Part shown: positions 9,228 to 20,981 of the stretch, piece by piece | How the letters are laid out: the number at the start of each line of letters is the position of its first letter | How positions within the stretch are numbered: position 1 is the stretch's first letter | From: an uncultured bacterium | Lineage (GTDB): Bacteria > Cyanobacteriota > Vampirovibrionia > Gastranaerophilales > Gastranaerophilaceae | Length of the DNA stretch: 64,000 nucleotides | Assembly (NCBI GenBank): GCA_949297715.1 | Contig: CASFTJ010000004.1 | Span: 27,280-91,279 of the forward strand | Reading direction: 5' to 3' | The notes under the pieces: generated by a model | What the model was told of the DNA's origin: nothing | The model's input: only the letters and a program-made list of their open reading frames with translations | Database searches by the model: none | Program-made: the position numbers and the translations under genes

Positions 9228-9941
9228 TCAAACTTTTTGGACTAAATCTTTTGATTGATTTTCGGTATTGTCGGCTTTTTCGTCAGGTTTTTGCTGTTTA
9301 TTTGTTTGGGTTTCTTTATTTTCGGGTTTAACTTTTCTTTCTATGCCAAGTTTTCTCATAATGTCATCTGCGTAGAATTTACCGACTTCCTGAGCTGCTG
9401 CGTAGGAACCCATTGAACCGCATACAAATAATATCCCTTTTAGAATTGAAGCGGCTTTTCCTGTGTGTTTTGAGTGTAAGATTGTTTCTGAAAGCCACTT
9501 TAGGACTGATTTTTGCGGAACTTTTTTGGCTGCTGTTTTGAAGGCGGATTCTGAAAATATTCCGTCAAAGTGCATTTTCATAAGAGCTTCACCTAAAAAC
9601 ATTCCTGATAGTGCTGCGGTTTCCGTAATTCCGTCGTGAACTTTGTCATCTGACATTGCAACTTTAATTACGCCTGAGGCACAAATAAGAGGGTTTACGT
9701 TGTCCGCCGTAAATTTCAGTGCTTTCCCTGCGTACCCCGCAAGTTTATTGTCAGCAGCAAAACTTTCAAGTGCTTTCATTGCGCTTCGGGCTGAGGCTGA
9801 AAATATGTTGTCATATTTTGATATTTCCTGAATAACCCCCGTGCATTGTCCGACGGTTACAACACTTCTGCCGATTTCTCCGTTTTTGGTCTTTTCGGCA
9901 TTTCTATATGCAAATATTGTTGATGCTACCGGACTGAACAC
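9228..9941 (-). CDS. Orphan protein with alanine-rich helices and a charged tail
   Basis: I do not recognise the family. The 237 residues are mostly short amphipathic or hydrophobic helices rich in Ala, with one probable membrane segment near 165-185 (ILKGILFVCGSMGSYAAA). A Lys/Gln/Glu-rich disordered tail follows from about 200. There is no signal peptide. The start is GTG at 9941, supported by AAAGGTT eight bases upstream. In style it resembles the orphan proteins at 14377 and 19884, also Ala/Lys-rich with one or two weak membrane segments and a polar tail, but I see no alignable sequence. Confidence 0.65.
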   Translation of the reverse strand: MFSPVASTIFAYRNAEKTKNGEIGRSVVTVGQCTGVIQEISKYDNIFSASARSAMKALESFAADNKLAGYAGKALKFTADNVNPLICASGVIKVAMSDDKVHDGITETAALSGMFLGEALMKMHFDGIFSESAFKTAAKKVPQKSVLKWLSETILHSKHTGKAASILKGILFVCGSMGSYAAAQEVGKFYADDIMRKLGIERKVKPENKETQTNKQQKPDEKADNTENQSKDLVQKV

Positions 9942-10141
9942 GATATTTAACCTTTACACACTACATTACATATATATAAAGTTTTTGTTGAGGTGAAAAT
10001 TGCTTTAAGTTAAAATTTTTTTACATTTGTTACATTAGGATATTACAAATTGGCGGTAGTTTTTATCCTTGTCAATTGACGGTTGATGTGATGTAAATTT
10101 GTTTTTGTAGTAAAATAAAAGAGAGTATAGGAGATAAAAAG

Positions 10142-10978
10142 ATGTTGAGCGGACCATTTTTAGACAGAAGCTGGATGGGGCAGAACCCTGATTATGATAA
10201 GTCTGATGTTATAATGTTAGGTTTACCTTTTGACGGAACTGTTTCTTATCGACCGGGGTCAAGATTTGCACCGGAGCAGATAAGACTTGCAAGCTGGGGA
10301 TTGGAAGAATATTCGCCGTATTTTGACAAGGATTTGGCGGAGGTGAATTTTCATGATGCAGGCGATTTGGAATTTCCGCTCGGCAACACTTACAAATCTC
10401 TTGATGTTATCGAAAGAAATGTTACGGAAATTTATCGTGACGGAAAGATGGTTTTTGGAATCGGCGGGGAGCATCTTGTGACTTTGCCTGAGATTAAGGC
10501 GGTTTCTAAATTCCATAAAAATCTCGCTATTGTGCATTTTGATGCGCATACAGATTTAAGAGAAGAATACATAGGTGAAGAAATGTCGCATTCTGCCGTA
10601 ATCCGCCATTGTTCAAAGATTGTAGGCCCTCAAAATATCCGCCAAATCGGTATAAGATCAGGTATGAAAGAAGAATTTGAGTTTATGAAAACTCATAACA
10701 CTCTTGCTAAGAAATTTTCAGATCTTGATGCCTTGAAAGATAAAAAAATATTCGTAACGGTTGATTTAGATGTGCTGGATCCTTCCGTAATGTCAGGAAC
10801 AGGAACTCCGGAAGCGGGCGGGTTTGAGTTTAACCAGCTTATGGATTGGTTTAAGTATCTTAAAGATTTTGATATTGTAGGAGCTGATGTTGTTGAATTG
10901 GCGCCTGATTACGACGCATCCGGTGTTTCAACCGCTGTTGCTACAAAAGTTATACGTGAATTGTTGATGATTTTATAA
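10142..10978 (+). CDS. speB: Agmatinase (ureohydrolase family)
   Basis: Agmatinase hydrolyses agmatine to putrescine and urea using a binuclear manganese centre. All metal-binding motifs are present in the 278-residue product: GIGGEH near 103, VHFDAHTDLR near 133, SHSAVIR near 150 and VTVDLDVLDPS near 205. GTGTPEAGG follows and is typical of agmatinases rather than arginases, but substrate cannot be proven from sequence. A Shine-Dalgarno (GGAGA) precedes the ATG. No arginine decarboxylase gene is visible nearby. Confidence 0.88.
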   Translation: MLSGPFLDRSWMGQNPDYDKSDVIMLGLPFDGTVSYRPGSRFAPEQIRLASWGLEEYSPYFDKDLAEVNFHDAGDLEFPLGNTYKSLDVIERNVTEIYRDGKMVFGIGGEHLVTLPEIKAVSKFHKNLAIVHFDAHTDLREEYIGEEMSHSAVIRHCSKIVGPQNIRQIGIRSGMKEEFEFMKTHNTLAKKFSDLDALKDKKIFVTVDLDVLDPSVMSGTGTPEAGGFEFNQLMDWFKYLKDFDIVGADVVELAPDYDASGVSTAVATKVIRELLMIL

Positions 10979-10983
10979 ATTAA

Positions 10984-13453
<2,470 letters not shown>

Positions 13454-13457
<4 letters not shown>

Positions 13458-14221
13458 AAAGATTTTTGGTTTTAGCTGCAGCTGCAGCTGTTGTTGCAGG
13501 TTTTGCCGTAAGTTCGACAAATGCTGCAGTTACTGTTACTGAAAGCCCAGAGCGCGGGTATGTAACAATCAGCGGTTCTGCTAACAAAGAATTGACACCT
13601 GATTTGGCAGAGATTTCGATATCTGTTGTCACATCAGATAACAAATCAATGCAGAATGCAACTTTGGAAAATAAAGAAATTTCCGGCAAAGTTTATACTG
13701 CTTTAAAAGAAATGATTAATACAGAAAACGGGGATTATGTAAAAACTTCAAACTTTAGAGCAAACCCGATTTATACTTATACATCAAACGGTAAAAAAAA
13801 TCTTAATAAGTATGAAGTTTCAAATACCGTAACTGTTCATACTAAATCAATCGACAAAGTCGGAGATATGATAGATAAAGCAATCTCTTTAGGGGCAACC
13901 GATGTAAGTAATTTAAGCTTTACGCTTTCAAAATACGAAAAGGAATGTGATGCGCTTTTGGCGACCGCAACCCAAAGAGCACGTACACAGGCTGACAGTA
14001 TTGTAAAAGCTGCTGGATCATCAATTACTGGCGTAAAAACAATTAACGGAAGCTGTACTCCGAATACACCTTCAAGAGTAACCTACAGAAATATGACGCT
14101 TAATGCAAAAGCGGCAGATTCTGCTGCATCGGAAGGAGCTTCCTATAGTGAGTCTGTTCCGGTTCAGGCAGGAGCCGTAAAAATTTACGCTAATGTAAAT
14201 GCCAGCTTTTTTGTTAAATAG
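13454..14221 (+). CDS. Exported SIMPL-domain (DUF541) protein
   Basis: SIMPL-domain proteins are periplasmic or envelope-attached proteins of poorly known role; E. coli YggE, linked to oxidative stress, is one. After a signal peptide (1-23), the 255-residue product has the start of the domain, YVTISGSANKELTPDLAEIS, and later ANPIYTYTSNGKKNLNKYEV, both typical. The C-terminal VQAGAVKIYANVNASFFVK also fits. A good AAGGAG site precedes the ATG. It is the last gene of the ligA operon and is followed by a terminator-like hairpin. Confidence 0.85.
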
Positions 14222-14255
14222 CTAAGAAGAAAATTTGTTTTATAATTTAAATTAC

Positions 14256-14291
14256 GGAGATTCTTCACATTTTTTGGGGGGAATCTCCTTT
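14256..14291 (+). terminator. Likely terminator of the ligA operon
   Basis: GGAGATTC (14256-14263) pairs with GAATCTCC (14281-14288) across a 17-base loop and is followed by a short T run. The long loop and weak T tract make it a moderate-confidence terminator. Confidence 0.55.
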
Positions 14292-14376
14292 AACTAAAAA
14301 TCTTGTAAACTTTTGCAAACTTTTTAGCAAAAAAAAACTTTTAGGGATTTTATAATATTGGCTAAAAAGGTTAACC

Positions 14377-16845
14377 ATGAACGTATCAAAAATATACAAT
14401 TTTAATGTAACTAAATCGGGAGTTGCGCCATTTGGCGAAAATATTTCTACTGAGCCCAGAAATTACGCTGAGGAGAGAAGGCGTTCTCAAAAAAAAGCTT
14501 CAGATTTTTTAAAAGGCGCTTTAACAGTTTCTGCTGTAATTTTAGCTACAACTTACGGAATAAAGCATGGTGTTTTTAGAAGACCTCCCAAGCCTCAGCC
14601 GAAACCTGTTAAAAAGCCTGTAGAACCAGTGGTTACAGAAACTATACAGGAGATTTTTGCAAAAAGAGAGCCGGTTCCGCAAATCCCTATAAGATACACG
14701 CAGAGGGAAGTTCCTGTTGAAAATAACAGAGCCGACAGACTTAGACGCAACTCTATTGATCATTTGATTCCTGTATCGTTGGTTGATACCGCCAAGTATG
14801 CAAAATGTAAAGATCAGGATTCGAAAAATGCGTTTTGGCTGGATTTTCGAAATAAAGTCGGTGATATGTCCTATTATCGTCAATATGAAGCGTTAGGTTG
14901 TTTCTGTGATTTTATTAAAACTTTAGAGCCTGGTGAAGTTACTGTAACACCTGTGTCAGAAAGATTAAAACTTGACAATTATGAGCGTTTTATGAAAAGA
15001 ATACTTGATTTCGTGGAAAAAAATCCAAAATATCACGAAGTATTTTTGGAAGATGAAGTTAAGTATGCAAATAATTATAAGAAATTTATAGAAAATAGTT
15101 CAAGACTGGATTCGAGGTTGAAGAATTTGATTTTTCCGCCAGTAGGTTCAAAAGAATTTGCAGATACACGTTATCGTAATAATTTTTGCAGAAATAGCAT
15201 GCATTTGATTTCGTCATTACCTGAAGATAAACAATTAGAGGAATTCAAAATTTATCTTGAATTTATAAAGCAAATTGGGGCAGATAAGCTGCAAGGTATA
15301 AGAATCTTTAGTTTGAGGGGAATTTCACAACGCAATCTTGACAGTATAAGAAAAGAAGTTACAGCTTTAGCAAAATCTGATTCGAAATTTAAGCCTGCAG
15401 TTATAGAGACTCTGTCAGAGGAATATACAAATTATTCAGTGAAATGTCCTGAATTTCAAGATGAAATTAAAGCCTTTATATTTGATCCAACGAAAAAGGA
15501 TGACTATTTAAATAAAAGGCGAAGAAATGACTTCTTTATGAGCAGTAAAAATTACATAATAAGTCAGCCGCAAGAAAAGCAGGTAGAGGAATTTAAAAAT
15601 TATCTTGAATTTATAAAGCAAATTGGAGTTGAGAACCTGCAAGGTGTAAAATTCTTTAGATTTGATGGCTTACCAGAAAATAGTCTTGATGGTATAAGAA
15701 AAGAACTTTCAGCGTTTGCAAAATCAAATCCGGAATTTAAGCCTGCAGTTATAGAAGTTCTGTCAGAGGAATATACAAATTATTCAGTGAAATGTCCTGA
15801 ATTTAGTGATGAAATTAAAGCTTTGGTATTTGGTTCTAATAAAGACGGTAAATATATAAATACAGGACATATAGCAGCGTTCTTTACAAACAGTGAAAAT
15901 TATATTGTAAAACAATCACCGGAAAGACAAGTAGAAGAATTTAAAAATTATCTTGAATTTATTAAAAATTTAGGTTCAGAGCGAGTTAAAAATTCAATAT
16001 TGTTTATACCCGGCAAATATGCTGATGAAAATAATGTTAAGATAGCAGAAGAAGCCATTAATTTTGCAAAGAATAATCCTGAGTTTAAAGATACCATTAC
16101 AAGAAATCTGATTGCGTATGAACCGGATCACTCTTTTTCAATAAGTAAAAAAGATGTAAGCCATAAAGAGATATTCGAAATGGATATCAATAATCCTCGA
16201 TATATTATGCATGCGGATAATATAATGAAAATCCGTAAAATGCTTATGGATTCAGGGATTGTATTAAGTGAAGATGTAAGATTAAAAAATCGTCAGGATT
16301 GGTTGGCTATAGGTATGCCGACTTCTAATCATTACATGGATGTATTTCAATATAGTTCAAAGATTGTAGATATGAGGCGTGCAGCTTTTGAATTGGATAT
16401 GAAACAGGGTATTACAAGGGCTGAAGCAGACGAAATGATAGATATACTATCAGCGGATACTTCTGTTAAAAAGAGATCTATGTCTGATATTTTAGAAGAA
16501 TTAAAGAAGGAAAATATTTCATCGGATAAAGCTCAAAATTTATTTAATCAGTTGATAGAAAACAAATCCAAAGTAAGGCAGAAAATAGCTGAAGTTAATT
16601 GGTCAATGGTTGCAGAGGACAAAAGACAAACCACCGTAGATTGGCTGGAAAATTGTATAAATGAAATAAATTCAGGTTCAGATAAAATATATCAAGAATT
16701 TGAGCAAATGGGGTTGACAAGAAAAAGAGCAGAAACAATGTTAAGAGCGCTCACTACATCAATAGAGCGTACAAACACAGAAGTTAAATACGGGATGACT
16801 TTGGATGAAATGATTGCAAAAATAAACAATTCTGTTATTTCGTAA
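14377..16845 (+). CDS. Large orphan protein with three tandem 116-residue repeats
   Basis: No known family is recognised in this 822-residue protein. The N-terminus is polar with SGVAPFGENIS, then a weak hydrophobic segment near 47-65, then a Pro/Lys-rich linker. Residues 241-588 are three consecutive 116-residue helical repeats sharing LEFIKQIG and EEYTNYSVKCPEF elements. The C-terminal 230 residues are helical and charged. There is no clear signal peptide; the hydrophobic stretch could anchor it in the membrane. TATAAT (14351-14356) and AAGG (14367-14370) precede the ATG. Its stop overlaps the converging NAGPA-domain gene by 11 bases. Confidence 0.75.
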   Translation: MNVSKIYNFNVTKSGVAPFGENISTEPRNYAEERRRSQKKASDFLKGALTVSAVILATTYGIKHGVFRRPPKPQPKPVKKPVEPVVTETIQEIFAKREPVPQIPIRYTQREVPVENNRADRLRRNSIDHLIPVSLVDTAKYAKCKDQDSKNAFWLDFRNKVGDMSYYRQYEALGCFCDFIKTLEPGEVTVTPVSERLKLDNYERFMKRILDFVEKNPKYHEVFLEDEVKYANNYKKFIENSSRLDSRLKNLIFPPVGSKEFADTRYRNNFCRNSMHLISSLPEDKQLEEFKIYLEFIKQIGADKLQGIRIFSLRGISQRNLDSIRKEVTALAKSDSKFKPAVIETLSEEYTNYSVKCPEFQDEIKAFIFDPTKKDDYLNKRRRNDFFMSSKNYIISQPQEKQVEEFKNYLEFIKQIGVENLQGVKFFRFDGLPENSLDGIRKELSAFAKSNPEFKPAVIEVLSEEYTNYSVKCPEFSDEIKALVFGSNKDGKYINTGHIAAFFTNSENYIVKQSPERQVEEFKNYLEFIKNLGSERVKNSILFIPGKYADENNVKIAEEAINFAKNNPEFKDTITRNLIAYEPDHSFSISKKDVSHKEIFEMDINNPRYIMHADNIMKIRKMLMDSGIVLSEDVRLKNRQDWLAIGMPTSNHYMDVFQYSSKIVDMRRAAFELDMKQGITRAEADEMIDILSADTSVKKRSMSDILEELKKENISSDKAQNLFNQLIENKSKVRQKIAEVNWSMVAEDKRQTTVDWLENCINEINSGSDKIYQEFEQMGLTRKRAETMLRALTTSIERTNTEVKYGMTLDEMIAKINNSVIS
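15097..16140 (+). repeat. Three in-frame tandem repeats of 348 bp
   Basis: Copies begin at 15097, 15445 and 15793, each exactly 116 codons. Copies 1 and 2 share at least 45 identical consecutive bases (15412-15456 and 15760-15804), which implies recent duplication or gene conversion. Copy 3 keeps the period and the FKNYLEFIK core but has diverged more. The repeats lie entirely inside the orphan gene at 14377. Confidence 0.9.
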
Positions 16846-17641
16846 TCTGCATAAAAGATTTTACACTTCTTCCGGTTGAATTTTCTTCAGTTGAAACGAC
16901 TTCAATTTTGTCCTTGTAATTAAAAGATGTAGAGCTACCGCCATCGAACGCCATAGCACGAGTAAGTCCGAGGTCTTTACAATACTTTTGAACTTCATAC
17001 AAATCCATCGGATGCTTGTCTGTAATTATTAAAATATGGAGTTCGTCGCCTTTAAGACCGATTATTGTTCTTGCTGTTTTATGAAGGACAGAAGCGGATT
17101 CTCTGATAACTTTGCCGTCTTTTTTTACGACAAAGAATTCTTCTTCAAGTCTTAATTGCGGGAGAATTAAAGGGCCGCCTTGGGCGGAGGTTTTTATAAA
17201 ACAGCTGAAGTCTGCTGAAGTATTGTGCGGAACAATTGCGTATTTCAAATCCTTTTCAGAGGAGCATTCTAAAATCCTGAATTCGGTACGGTTAAGGATT
17301 TTAGTCAAATTTTGTCTTAATTCGGGGTTATTAAGAAGGTTTTCATTAAAATGCGGATCTTCAGATGTTATGCTGTCCGTGACTACGTAAGAAATAGATT
17401 TGCCGTTATCGGGATCGAAAAATCCGGCATTAATTGTAAGTATTGCATCAGGATTAGCTTTATGGGCTTCGCTGTTTGTTATAAGGCTTTCACTAGAAAT
17501 AAATTTTATTTTTTTCTTTATTTTATCACCCGTGACAGTTATATGGTAAATCCCGTCATTAAAATCTACTTTGACAGGATCTGCTGCAAAGCATAAATTT
17601 CCGATAAAAATAACCAAAATAGCAAGCAATATTTTTTTCAT
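16835..17641 (-). CDS. Exported phosphodiester glycosidase (NAGPA-domain) protein
   Basis: The NAGPA domain occurs in the lysosomal uncovering enzyme and in many bacterial envelope proteins, where it is thought to cleave glycosidic phosphodiesters. The 268-residue product has a signal peptide (1-20). It then carries the family landmarks ILTINAGFFD, SAQGGPLIL, KTARTIIGLKGDELHILIIT and AMAFDGGSSTSF. The ATG at 17641 is preferred to a TTG twelve codons upstream because it gives a proper signal peptide and sits four bases after the lptF/G stop. It is the third gene of the lptB operon, which suggests an envelope role. Confidence 0.85.
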   Translation of the reverse strand: MKKILLAILVIFIGNLCFAADPVKVDFNDGIYHITVTGDKIKKKIKFISSESLITNSEAHKANPDAILTINAGFFDPDNGKSISYVVTDSITSEDPHFNENLLNNPELRQNLTKILNRTEFRILECSSEKDLKYAIVPHNTSADFSCFIKTSAQGGPLILPQLRLEEEFFVVKKDGKVIRESASVLHKTARTIIGLKGDELHILIITDKHPMDLYEVQKYCKDLGLTRAMAFDGGSSTSFNYKDKIEVVSTEENSTGRSVKSFMQITK

Positions 17642-17645
17642 AATT

Positions 17646-18758
17646 TTATAAGTCCTTTGATTTGTAAAATCCGACAATTCCGCCGAAGAATGCCAATGGC
17701 GGGAACAGAGCCGTAATTAAAGGAGGCAAAATTCCTTTTTCAGCCAGAAGATCGAAAAACGGCAGAGTTATATAATATAAAAATATGCAGCCTATCGCAA
17801 TAGTAAACCCCACTAATCTTTGTTCTCTAGGTTTGCTGAATCCAAGTAATGTTCCCATAATTGCAAGCAATACACATACAAACGGATGGAAGAACCTTTG
17901 CAGATACTTGTTCAGCATAAATCTGTATTCTTCGGTTAATCCTTCTTTTTTAAGTAGTTCAATGTAGTTTTTTAAATCGTAATTTGTGATATCTCTGTCA
18001 CGCTTTGTACTGTAAGACATAAGTGTGTATGCACTTTTAGCCGATTCTCCGTTTAGAATATCCATCTGATTAATTTTTTTTATGCTCTGGAATATTCCGT
18101 CTGAATTAACTTTATATTCTGTTAAATCCTTCAAATCCCAATGGTCATTGTAGCATTTACCGGTTTTGGCAACATAAATTTCTGATAATTGATGAACGTC
18201 GTCATATTCCTTTTTTGAAAAATCAAGCACAATTATGTTTGACATATCACCCATTGAAAATCTTGAAACGACAACTGCAAGTTTTGGATGTCCGCCTTCA
18301 TCTTTTTGAGTATAAATATATTGTGTTACAGGTTTGCTTCCTTTAATATCCATAAGTTTTTGGCAAGATAGAGGAATAAGCTTATCATAAGTTACAAAAC
18401 ATAGGGATGTTACTATAAGACTGAGAATAAAAACAGGCGCCAGAATCCTGAAAAACGACATTCCGACAGCTCTGAATATGGTAAGTTCACTGTCTTTGCT
18501 GAGTTTATCAAAAGTAAAAAGTGTTCCCAGAAGCAATCCGACAGGAAATGCTTTCCCTAAGATTTTGGGTAATTCATAAAATAATATAAGTATTGCTGTT
18601 TTTGCGGAATATACCCCTTCCAAAGTTTTTTTAATTGTGTTAAGAAGCATTTCCGGCGCAATCCAAACGACAGTAAATAAAAGTATAGCGGCAAATGTTG
18701 CCCAGAATACCTGTGAAAATATGTATTTATCGTAAATTGTGATTTTAAAAGACTTCAT
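17646..18758 (-). CDS. LptF/LptG-family lipopolysaccharide export permease
   Basis: LptF/G permeases, driven by LptB, extract lipopolysaccharide from the inner membrane and pass it to the periplasmic bridge. The 370-residue product has the family layout: N-terminal YDKYIFSQVFWATFAAILLF, three membrane helices, a periplasmic beta domain (about 130-270), and three C-terminal helices. FRAVGMSFFRILAPVFILS is a typical coupling segment. Only one permease gene is present here, so it may act as a homodimer or with a partner elsewhere. Its start overlaps the lptB stop by one base (TAATG). Confidence 0.9.
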   Translation of the reverse strand: MKSFKITIYDKYIFSQVFWATFAAILLFTVVWIAPEMLLNTIKKTLEGVYSAKTAILILFYELPKILGKAFPVGLLLGTLFTFDKLSKDSELTIFRAVGMSFFRILAPVFILSLIVTSLCFVTYDKLIPLSCQKLMDIKGSKPVTQYIYTQKDEGGHPKLAVVVSRFSMGDMSNIIVLDFSKKEYDDVHQLSEIYVAKTGKCYNDHWDLKDLTEYKVNSDGIFQSIKKINQMDILNGESAKSAYTLMSYSTKRDRDITNYDLKNYIELLKKEGLTEEYRFMLNKYLQRFFHPFVCVLLAIMGTLLGFSKPREQRLVGFTIAIGCIFLYYITLPFFDLLAEKGILPPLITALFPPLAFFGGIVGFYKSKDL

Positions 18759-19483
18759 TAAAGTGCGAAATCCTTTCCGAGATAAAATTCTTTTGCAACC
18801 GGATCAACTGCAACGTCAGCACTTTTACCTTGAATTTTAATTTTACCGTCAAAGATAACATAGGCTCTATCTGTAATCGAAAGAGTTGCTTTCGGGTTGT
18901 GGTCAGTAATCAATACTCCAAGCCCTTTGTCCTGCGAAATTTTTCTAATGTTATCCTTAATTTCACCTATTGCAATCGGGTCAATACCAGCAAAAGGTTC
19001 ATCAAGAAGCATAAAGTCAGGACTTGCCGCAAGTGCTCTTGCTATTTCAACCCTTCTGCGTTCACCGCCTGAAAGTGATACGGCAGCATAATTTCGAAGC
19101 CTAAGAATTCCAAATTCCGTTAAAAGTTCTTCCAGTTTTCTTTTCTTTTCATCTTCGGTTAATTTTTCGTTCATTTGTAAGACAAGTTTTATATTATCTT
19201 CAACCGAAAGTTTTCTGAAAATTGAGGCTTCCTGCGGAAGATATCCGATACCTGCTTTAGCTCTTATGTTCATTGGCCAGGAGGAGATGTCTTGGTTGTC
19301 AAGCATAATTTGTCCGCTGTTTGGTTTTACAAGTCCTACGACCATATAAAATGTTGTGGTTTTTCCGGCTCCGTTAGGCCCTAAAAGGCAGACAACTTCG
19401 CCCTTGTTGATGTTAAATGATATATCATTTACAACACTTCTGTCGCCGTAAATTTTTATCAGGTTTTTAGCTCTAATCTCCAT
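18758..19483 (-). CDS. lptB: LPS export ABC transporter ATP-binding protein LptB
   Basis: LptB is the ATPase that powers lipopolysaccharide transport. The 241-residue product has Walker A GPNGAGKTT near 35, the LptB-like IGYLPQEASIFRKLSVEDN, the signature LSGGERRRVEIARALA, Walker B FMLLDEPFAGIDP and the switch ITDHN. The ATG at 19483 is chosen over one six codons upstream because GGGGTAAGGAA falls directly before it and the protein then begins as LptB normally does. It heads the lptB-lptF/G-NAGPA operon. Confidence 0.95.
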   Translation of the reverse strand: MEIRAKNLIKIYGDRSVVNDISFNINKGEVVCLLGPNGAGKTTTFYMVVGLVKPNSGQIMLDNQDISSWPMNIRAKAGIGYLPQEASIFRKLSVEDNIKLVLQMNEKLTEDEKKRKLEELLTEFGILRLRNYAAVSLSGGERRRVEIARALAASPDFMLLDEPFAGIDPIAIGEIKDNIRKISQDKGLGVLITDHNPKATLSITDRAYVIFDGKIKIQGKSADVAVDPVAKEFYLGKDFAL

Positions 19484-19643
19484 TTCCTTACCCCGTTTCA
19501 TTCAATGACAACATTTTACTTAAAATATTTTCCCTTTGCAATTTAATATTACGGAATGAAACGAATTACAAAACTGTATATTATTAAGATATGTTAAAGA
19601 TATATAAAATATATGTTACATATAAAAAACATGAGGGTATACC

Positions 19644-19691
19644 ATGAATATAAAACCATTTTCTTTTTCTTTATTTTCTCCTACACACTAA
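19644..19691 (+). CDS. Possible 15-residue peptide (leader peptide or gene remnant)
   Basis: The ORF reads MNIKPFSFSLFSPTH, has GAGGG six bases before its ATG, and ends 18 bases before a strong terminator hairpin. Three Phe and four Ser in 15 codons recall attenuator leader peptides. The next gene (19884) is an orphan, however, not an amino-acid biosynthesis gene, and I see no alternative antiterminator stem. It could also be the remnant of an orphan protein gene. Expression is unproven. Confidence 0.3.
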   Translation: MNIKPFSFSLFSPTH

Positions 19692-19709
19692 CCTTTTACA
19701 ATGAGATAA

Positions 19710-19737
19710 AGCCGCGAAAGCGGCTGTTATTTTTTTA
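19710..19737 (+). terminator. Strong rho-independent terminator
   Basis: AGCCGC (19710-19715) and GCGGCT (19720-19725) form a six-bp stem with a GAAA tetraloop, followed by GTTA and seven T residues. It lies after the 15-codon ORF, with no other plus-strand gene upstream. Confidence 0.75.
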
Positions 19738-19883
19738 TGGGGTATGAAATTTATATAGAGAGAACTTTTAGCGGCAGTTGTTTGGGTGGTTTTGTTAAGA
19801 AATTGTATAATTCTTATAAAAAAGGCAATAATTTGCAGGTTTATGTTTTTATATTATTGTGTGTATAGATTTTTAATAAGGTT

Positions 19884-20933
19884 ATGTCAACAGTAAATAA
19901 TTCTCAAATATCAACAAAAGATAATTTAATAACATCATCAGCTACAGGATTACTTGCAGGTGCAGGATTTGCTCTTGCAGGGTATAATTCAAGACCGTAT
20001 CTTAAGGATGGAGTTATTTCGGATGCTTTTGTGCGGAATGTCGAAGGTCATTTGGCGAATAAACTTTCTGGCGGCAGTGATAATAAAAAATTGATTGAAA
20101 GTTTTAGCAGCTTTATTGATGAGATAGGCAAAGCGACTTCATATTCAAAAATGGCAGAGGCAAATTACAATTTTTTTAATAGAATTTCTCCGGATAAATC
20201 GTTTAATGGAGTTAAAGAGGTAATAAAGCAGAGTTTGCTAACAATGATGGAGAATCTTGCAATTCCCAACACATATACAACTGATGTTATGCTTGATTAT
20301 TATAATGATATAAATAAAGCTGAAAATATACAGGAACTTAAAGCTGCAATTAATGATTATTATATATCTGGCAGTTACAAATTTGAAAACTTTGAAAGCA
20401 TGCGAAGTTCTCTGAAAGAAGCACTGGAAAGAAATAAGAATGAATTGCTTGGATTTGATGCTGATGTATCCGTAAAAAAAATTATAGAAGCTCTTTTTGA
20501 CTGGAAGAGTGGAAAATTTGTTCAAAGGCCTGATAGCGGGGTTACTAAAGACATATTCAATGTTATAAGCGATACTGCGAAAAGTATGCAATGGAAAACT
20601 GCAGCTAAATGGGGAGGTATTGCGGCAGCAATATTTGGCGGGGCTATGTTTTTATTACAGAAATTCTCAAATCCAAAATCAAAGCCGGTAAAATCTAAGC
20701 CTCAATCAAAGGTTAATCAGCAAGTTAAAGACCGCTCAAAAGCCAATACTCAGTCGCAATCTGCATCGCAACATAAATCCTCAATACAATCTAAATCTCA
20801 AACCGATGTCCAAAAACAAGGTCAGCAGAATAAATTGGCGAATCCGCAAGCGCAAGTTACACCTAAAACAGAAAATACTGAACAAGAACAGAGTACGAAT
20901 TTATTGCAAATTTATAAAAAAAATAAAAACTAA
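19884..20933 (+). CDS. Orphan protein with one membrane segment and a Gln/Ser/Lys-rich tail
   Basis: I do not recognise the family. The 349-residue protein has a weak hydrophobic segment near 16-33 (SATGLLAGAGFALAGY), a helical charged region to about 230, and a membrane helix near 240-258 (WGGIAAAIFGGAMFLLQKF). The C-terminal 90 residues are low-complexity, rich in Gln, Ser and Lys and probably disordered. AAGG lies just before the ATG. It is monocistronic, between two terminators. In composition it resembles the orphan proteins at 9228 and 47554. Confidence 0.7.
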   Translation: MSTVNNSQISTKDNLITSSATGLLAGAGFALAGYNSRPYLKDGVISDAFVRNVEGHLANKLSGGSDNKKLIESFSSFIDEIGKATSYSKMAEANYNFFNRISPDKSFNGVKEVIKQSLLTMMENLAIPNTYTTDVMLDYYNDINKAENIQELKAAINDYYISGSYKFENFESMRSSLKEALERNKNELLGFDADVSVKKIIEALFDWKSGKFVQRPDSGVTKDIFNVISDTAKSMQWKTAAKWGGIAAAIFGGAMFLLQKFSNPKSKPVKSKPQSKVNQQVKDRSKANTQSQSASQHKSSIQSKSQTDVQKQGQQNKLANPQAQVTPKTENTEQEQSTNLLQIYKKNKN

Positions 20934-20963
20934 AAAAGACGGATTAATTAAACCCGTCTTTTT
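20933..20963. terminator. Bidirectional terminator
   Basis: AAAAAGACGG (20933-20942) pairs with CCGTCTTTTT (20954-20963) with A and T tracts on either side. It serves the orphan gene ending at 20933 and the exbD gene ending at 20982. Confidence 0.8.
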
Positions 20964-20981
20964 AAATATATGTTTTAACTA

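Larger units (their letters stand above)
19484..19883. other. 400-base intergenic region
   Basis: This is the only gene-free stretch over 300 bases. It holds the upstream region of lptB (left, read leftward), a 15-codon ORF with a ribosome site at 19644-19691, a strong terminator at 19710-19737, and an AT-rich leader of the gene at 19884. I see no RNA gene, repeat or known riboswitch. Confidence 0.6.

Noticed and set aside
14542..14883. Minus-strand ORF opposite the repeat-protein gene
   Set aside because: The plus-strand frame has the promoter, ribosome site and repeats; the reverse ORF has no support.
19644..19691. Phenylalanine attenuator controlling a biosynthesis operon
   Set aside because: The peptide has only three Phe codons, not a run, and the next gene is an orphan protein; a classical attenuator is not supported, though the ORF itself is reported.
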